Shown here: in pieces, positions 4,606 to 6,330 of the stretch
How the letters are laid out: the number at the start of each line of letters is the position of its first letter
Position numbering within the stretch: position 1 is the stretch's first letter
Assembly (NCBI GenBank): GCA_045546875.1
Contig: JAZQDP010000033.1
Coordinates: 1-6,330 of the forward strand
Origin: RUG11551 sp045546875
GTDB taxonomy: Bacteria > Planctomycetota > Planctomycetia > Pirellulales > Thermoguttaceae
Direction of reading: 5' to 3'
DNA: 6,330 nucleotides
The notes under the pieces: model-generated
What the model was told of the DNA's origin: nothing
Database searches by the model: none
Seen by the model: only the letters and a program-made list of their open reading frames with translations
Made by a program: the position numbers and the translations under genes

Positions 4606-5976
4606 ATGAGTTCCCATTCGTGGCTTTTTTCGCGCGTTAATTACGAAACGTTTCATAAAATACCGACGACTAATCTTTCTATGAACCTGCGGCGAATGCA
4701 GACGCTTTTAGATCGTTTAGGCAATCCGGAACGCGCAGTCAAATGCGTTCATTTAGCTGGGACGAAGGGTAAAGGGTCAACCTGTCATCTTTTAGAGTCT
4801 ATAGTTCGATGCGCTGGCTATAAAACCGGGTTATTTACTTCTCCTCATATTTTACATATCGAAGAACGAATTGCGCTCAATGGCAAACCTTGTAGTGAGG
4901 AACAGTTTGACGAATGGGAAAGCAGGGTTCGTCCAATAGTTGAGCAGATGGACAACGATTCTGCTCAACTGGGCGCGGTAACGTTTTTTGAGATTACGAC
5001 CGCGATGGCGTTTTGGGCGTTTGCAGTGTCGAACGTTGATTTGGCGATTTTAGAGACGGGGCTTGGCGGTCGGCTGGATTCTACTAACGTTTGCAAACCG
5101 TTGGCGACGGCAATTACCAGCATCGGCATTGATCACGTTGCTGTTTTAGGCGATACCGAAGAGAAAATCGCTCGGGAAAAAGCGGGGATTATTAAACCTG
5201 GCGTTCCCGTTGTTTTAGGGCGAATGCATAAAGAGCCTCGACAAATTATAGAGCAAGTCGCGCAGGAGAAAAAAGCCCCAATTATTGAAGCTGACAGAGA
5301 TTTCACCTGGAAATACGTTCCTGACCCTTGCTCTCTGACGGGAAAACTCTCATGCGATTCTTTACAGGATATAAAATTGAACTTGTCTGGTTCCCATCAG
5401 GCGGGCAATGCCGCAATTGCTATTGAGTTGACAAAGATTCTCAACTCTTTAGACGTTGGCTTGTCCATTGGAGAAACGGCGATTCGAGACGCTTTGAAAT
5501 CTATCCGTATCCCAGGGCGAATCGATATGATTCGAACAAATCCGACGATAATCATTGATGCGGCGCACAATCCGGATTCTTTTTCAAAACTGGCGGAGGC
5601 GGTTAGTCGCCTTAATTTGCCAAGGGAAAATTGCGGTTTAGTTTTTGCCTGCGCTGACGACAAAGACGCTATGCGGATGTTTCGACTTGTTTATCCCTAT
5701 TTCGGAACATGGAGAATAACCCGATTTCAAAACAATCCTCGGTCTTGTTCTACAGCTCGGCTGTTAGAAATCTTCCGACAATTGGAATCCGAACAGATTC
5801 AGGCGGGAAAAGCTGGTATGAACGACGTTCGCGCTTTGAATTCTTCTTCAGAAGCAATTCAATCCATGTTAGGAAAAACGAATACGCAAATGGTCTGCGT
5901 TGCCGGCTCGTTTTATCTGGCAGGGGAAATGTACGGCTGGTTTGAAAAGAATTCTGGAAACATCTGCTATAAATAA
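4606..5976 (+). CDS. folC: Folylpolyglutamate synthase / dihydrofolate synthase
   Basis: This cytosolic Mur-ligase-family enzyme (EC 6.3.2.17, often also 6.3.2.12) uses ATP to add glutamate to folates, and in many bacteria also to dihydropteroate. The 456 residues fit the family. Visible motifs: N-terminal WLFSRVNYE (6-14), P-loop AGTKGKGST (51-59), LFTSPHI (76-82), the ETGLGGRLDSTN segment (150-161), TSIGIDHVAVLG (171-182) with H177, EKAGIIKPG (191-199) whose K192 is the expected carbamylated lysine, the C-terminal-domain motif DAAHNPDS (318-325), and AGSFYLAGE near the end (433-441). The start is firm at its 5' limit because an in-frame TAA lies at 4597-4599; no SD is visible. Whether it is mono- or bifunctional cannot be decided here. 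It is preceded by a terminator-like hairpin, so it may have its own promoter. Confidence 0.96.
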   Translation: MSSHSWLFSRVNYETFHKIPTTNLSMNLRRMQTLLDRLGNPERAVKCVHLAGTKGKGSTCHLLESIVRCAGYKTGLFTSPHILHIEERIALNGKPCSEEQFDEWESRVRPIVEQMDNDSAQLGAVTFFEITTAMAFWAFAVSNVDLAILETGLGGRLDSTNVCKPLATAITSIGIDHVAVLGDTEEKIAREKAGIIKPGVPVVLGRMHKEPRQIIEQVAQEKKAPIIEADRDFTWKYVPDPCSLTGKLSCDSLQDIKLNLSGSHQAGNAAIAIELTKILNSLDVGLSIGETAIRDALKSIRIPGRIDMIRTNPTIIIDAAHNPDSFSKLAEAVSRLNLPRENCGLVFACADDKDAMRMFRLVYPYFGTWRITRFQNNPRSCSTARLLEIFRQLESEQIQAGKAGMNDVRALNSSSEAIQSMLGKTNTQMVCVAGSFYLAGEMYGWFEKNSGNICYK

Positions 5977-5988
5977 CAGAAGATAATT

Positions 5989-6014
5989 GCTATAACTCAA
6001 AAAAATAGCTTTTT
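5989..6014 (+). terminator. Weak terminator-like hairpin after folC
   Basis: GCTAT (5989-5993) pairs with ATAGC (6005-6009) around an A-rich 11-nt loop, followed by TTTTT (6010-6014). The stem is short and AT-rich, so this is a tentative folC terminator. Confidence 0.3.
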
Positions 6015-6056
6015 CTCAATATTCTGATATTTTGAAAAATTTTTTAAAAAATACCC

Positions 6057-6104
6057 TTGTTTTGGGATGGGTGCGCTGGTAAAATAGTAAATAGATACTA
6101 TAAT
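6057..6104 (+). promoter_or_regulatory. Candidate promoter(s) in the folC downstream region
   Basis: TTGTTT (6057-6062), 17 nt, TAAAAT (6080-6085, 5 of 6) is one option. CTGGTA (6076-6081), 17 nt, TATAAT (6099-6104) is another, overlapping. Both are plausible but lie in AT-rich sequence. ATGGGTGCG at 6067-6075 sits inside the first spacer. Confidence 0.3.
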
Positions 6105-6168
6105 AATATAGTAAGAATGATTTTGCTAATGTTGGTTTAAGAATTTGTTCGATAATTATTCTGTCAAG

Positions 6169-6198
6169 TTGCATTTATATTTATCTTTATGATATAAT
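6169..6198 (+). promoter_or_regulatory. Extended -10 promoter facing the right edge
   Basis: TGATATAAT (6190-6198) is a perfect extended -10 (TGnTATAAT), with TTGCAT at 6169-6174 and an 18-nt spacer as a half-matching -35. Transcription would start near 6205 and run through the paired segments at 6213-6265 and 6282-6318. Confidence 0.5.
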
Positions 6199-6212
6199 AT
6201 GAAAAACATGAA

Positions 6213-6318
6213 GTCGGAATATTTCAGTTCAAAGTAAGCAGACATAGAAATCGTTCTGTTCCGACAAATCAAAATTCGTCCCTGCCTTTGAACGCGCGGG
6301 CAAACGCGTTCAGGGCAG
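6213..6318 (+). ncRNA. Structured leader or small RNA candidate
   Basis: GTCGGAA (6213-6219) pairs with TTCCGAC (6259-6265). Further on, TGAACGCG (6289-6296) pairs with CGCGTTCA (6305-6312), and CTGCC (6282-6286) with GGCAG (6314-6318) lengthens that stem past a small internal bulge. No T-run follows by 6330, so this is more likely a 5' leader than a finished terminator. I do not recognise a known RNA family. Confidence 0.3.
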
Positions 6319-6330
6319 AGTTTATAAAAT

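Larger units (their letters stand above)
5977..6330. other. AT-rich right end without a gene; probable upstream region of a gene beyond the window
   Basis: No convincing reading frame is visible on either strand in 354 nt. The stretch holds a weak terminator-like hairpin after folC, a 12-bp T6A6 palindrome (6040-6051), two candidate plus-strand promoters, and a structured segment at 6213-6318 that would be transcribed from the second. A 12-codon frame from ATG 6199 overlaps the predicted transcription start and is not credible. Confidence 0.6.

Noticed and set aside
4372..4656. Minus-strand Lys/Arg-rich open frame of 94 codons spanning the Q/P-rich gene end and folC start
   Set aside because: It crosses two plus-strand genes and a terminator-like hairpin, and its composition is explained by antisense of the T- and Q-codon-rich region.
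6199..6237. 12-codon frame from ATG 6199
   Set aside because: It begins inside or next to the predicted -10/start region and has no SD.

Overview
The window carries four complete plus-strand protein genes separated by unusually long, AT-rich, hairpin-dense intergenic stretches. It looks like planctomycete DNA of moderate to low GC. The reasons are a secreted DUF1080 (3-keto-disaccharide hydrolase fold) protein, a single-PDZ HtrA protease with an insertion typical of that phylum, a secreted Gln/Pro-rich protein with a 'SPY...YNLYVRPALEQQ' block, loose spacing, and a mix of Shine-Dalgarno (SD) and SD-less starts. The phylum call is an inference from remembered family features, not from a search.

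Layout, left to right. Positions 1-278 appear to be a divergent promoter region. A minus-strand SD and a TTGACA promoter point to a gene off the left edge, and a TATAAT box and leader hairpin serve the DUF1080 gene (279-1070). Positions 1071-1359 hold a heptamer tandem array, interlocked inverted repeats and a textbook intrinsic terminator that sits directly in front of a cytosolic cyclophilin (1360-1791). A 106-nt spacer that can fold into one long stem leads to htrA-type protease (1898-3139), which is followed by a long 3' region with an inverted repeat and a strong terminator (3326-3349). The 500-nt gap before the next gene also contains a 33-bp dyad next to a TATAAT box. Then come the secreted Q/P-rich protein (3640-4500), a terminator-like hairpin, folC (4606-5976), and an AT-rich right end with a good extended -10 promoter and a GC-rich hairpin, probably the leader of a gene beyond the window.

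The cyclophilin and HtrA form a plausible protein-folding/quality-control pair, although one is predicted cytosolic and the other exported or membrane-anchored. DUF1080 fits extracytoplasmic carbohydrate use. FolC is housekeeping folate metabolism. There is no sign of a phage, transposase, CRISPR array, tRNA or rRNA.

I see no protein-coding system that looks new. The least explained signals are non-coding: a set of related GGRACG...CGTTCC hairpins at four sites, a pseudoknot-compatible repeat block after the DUF1080 gene, the stem in front of htrA, the 33-bp dyad, and the structured leader at the right edge.
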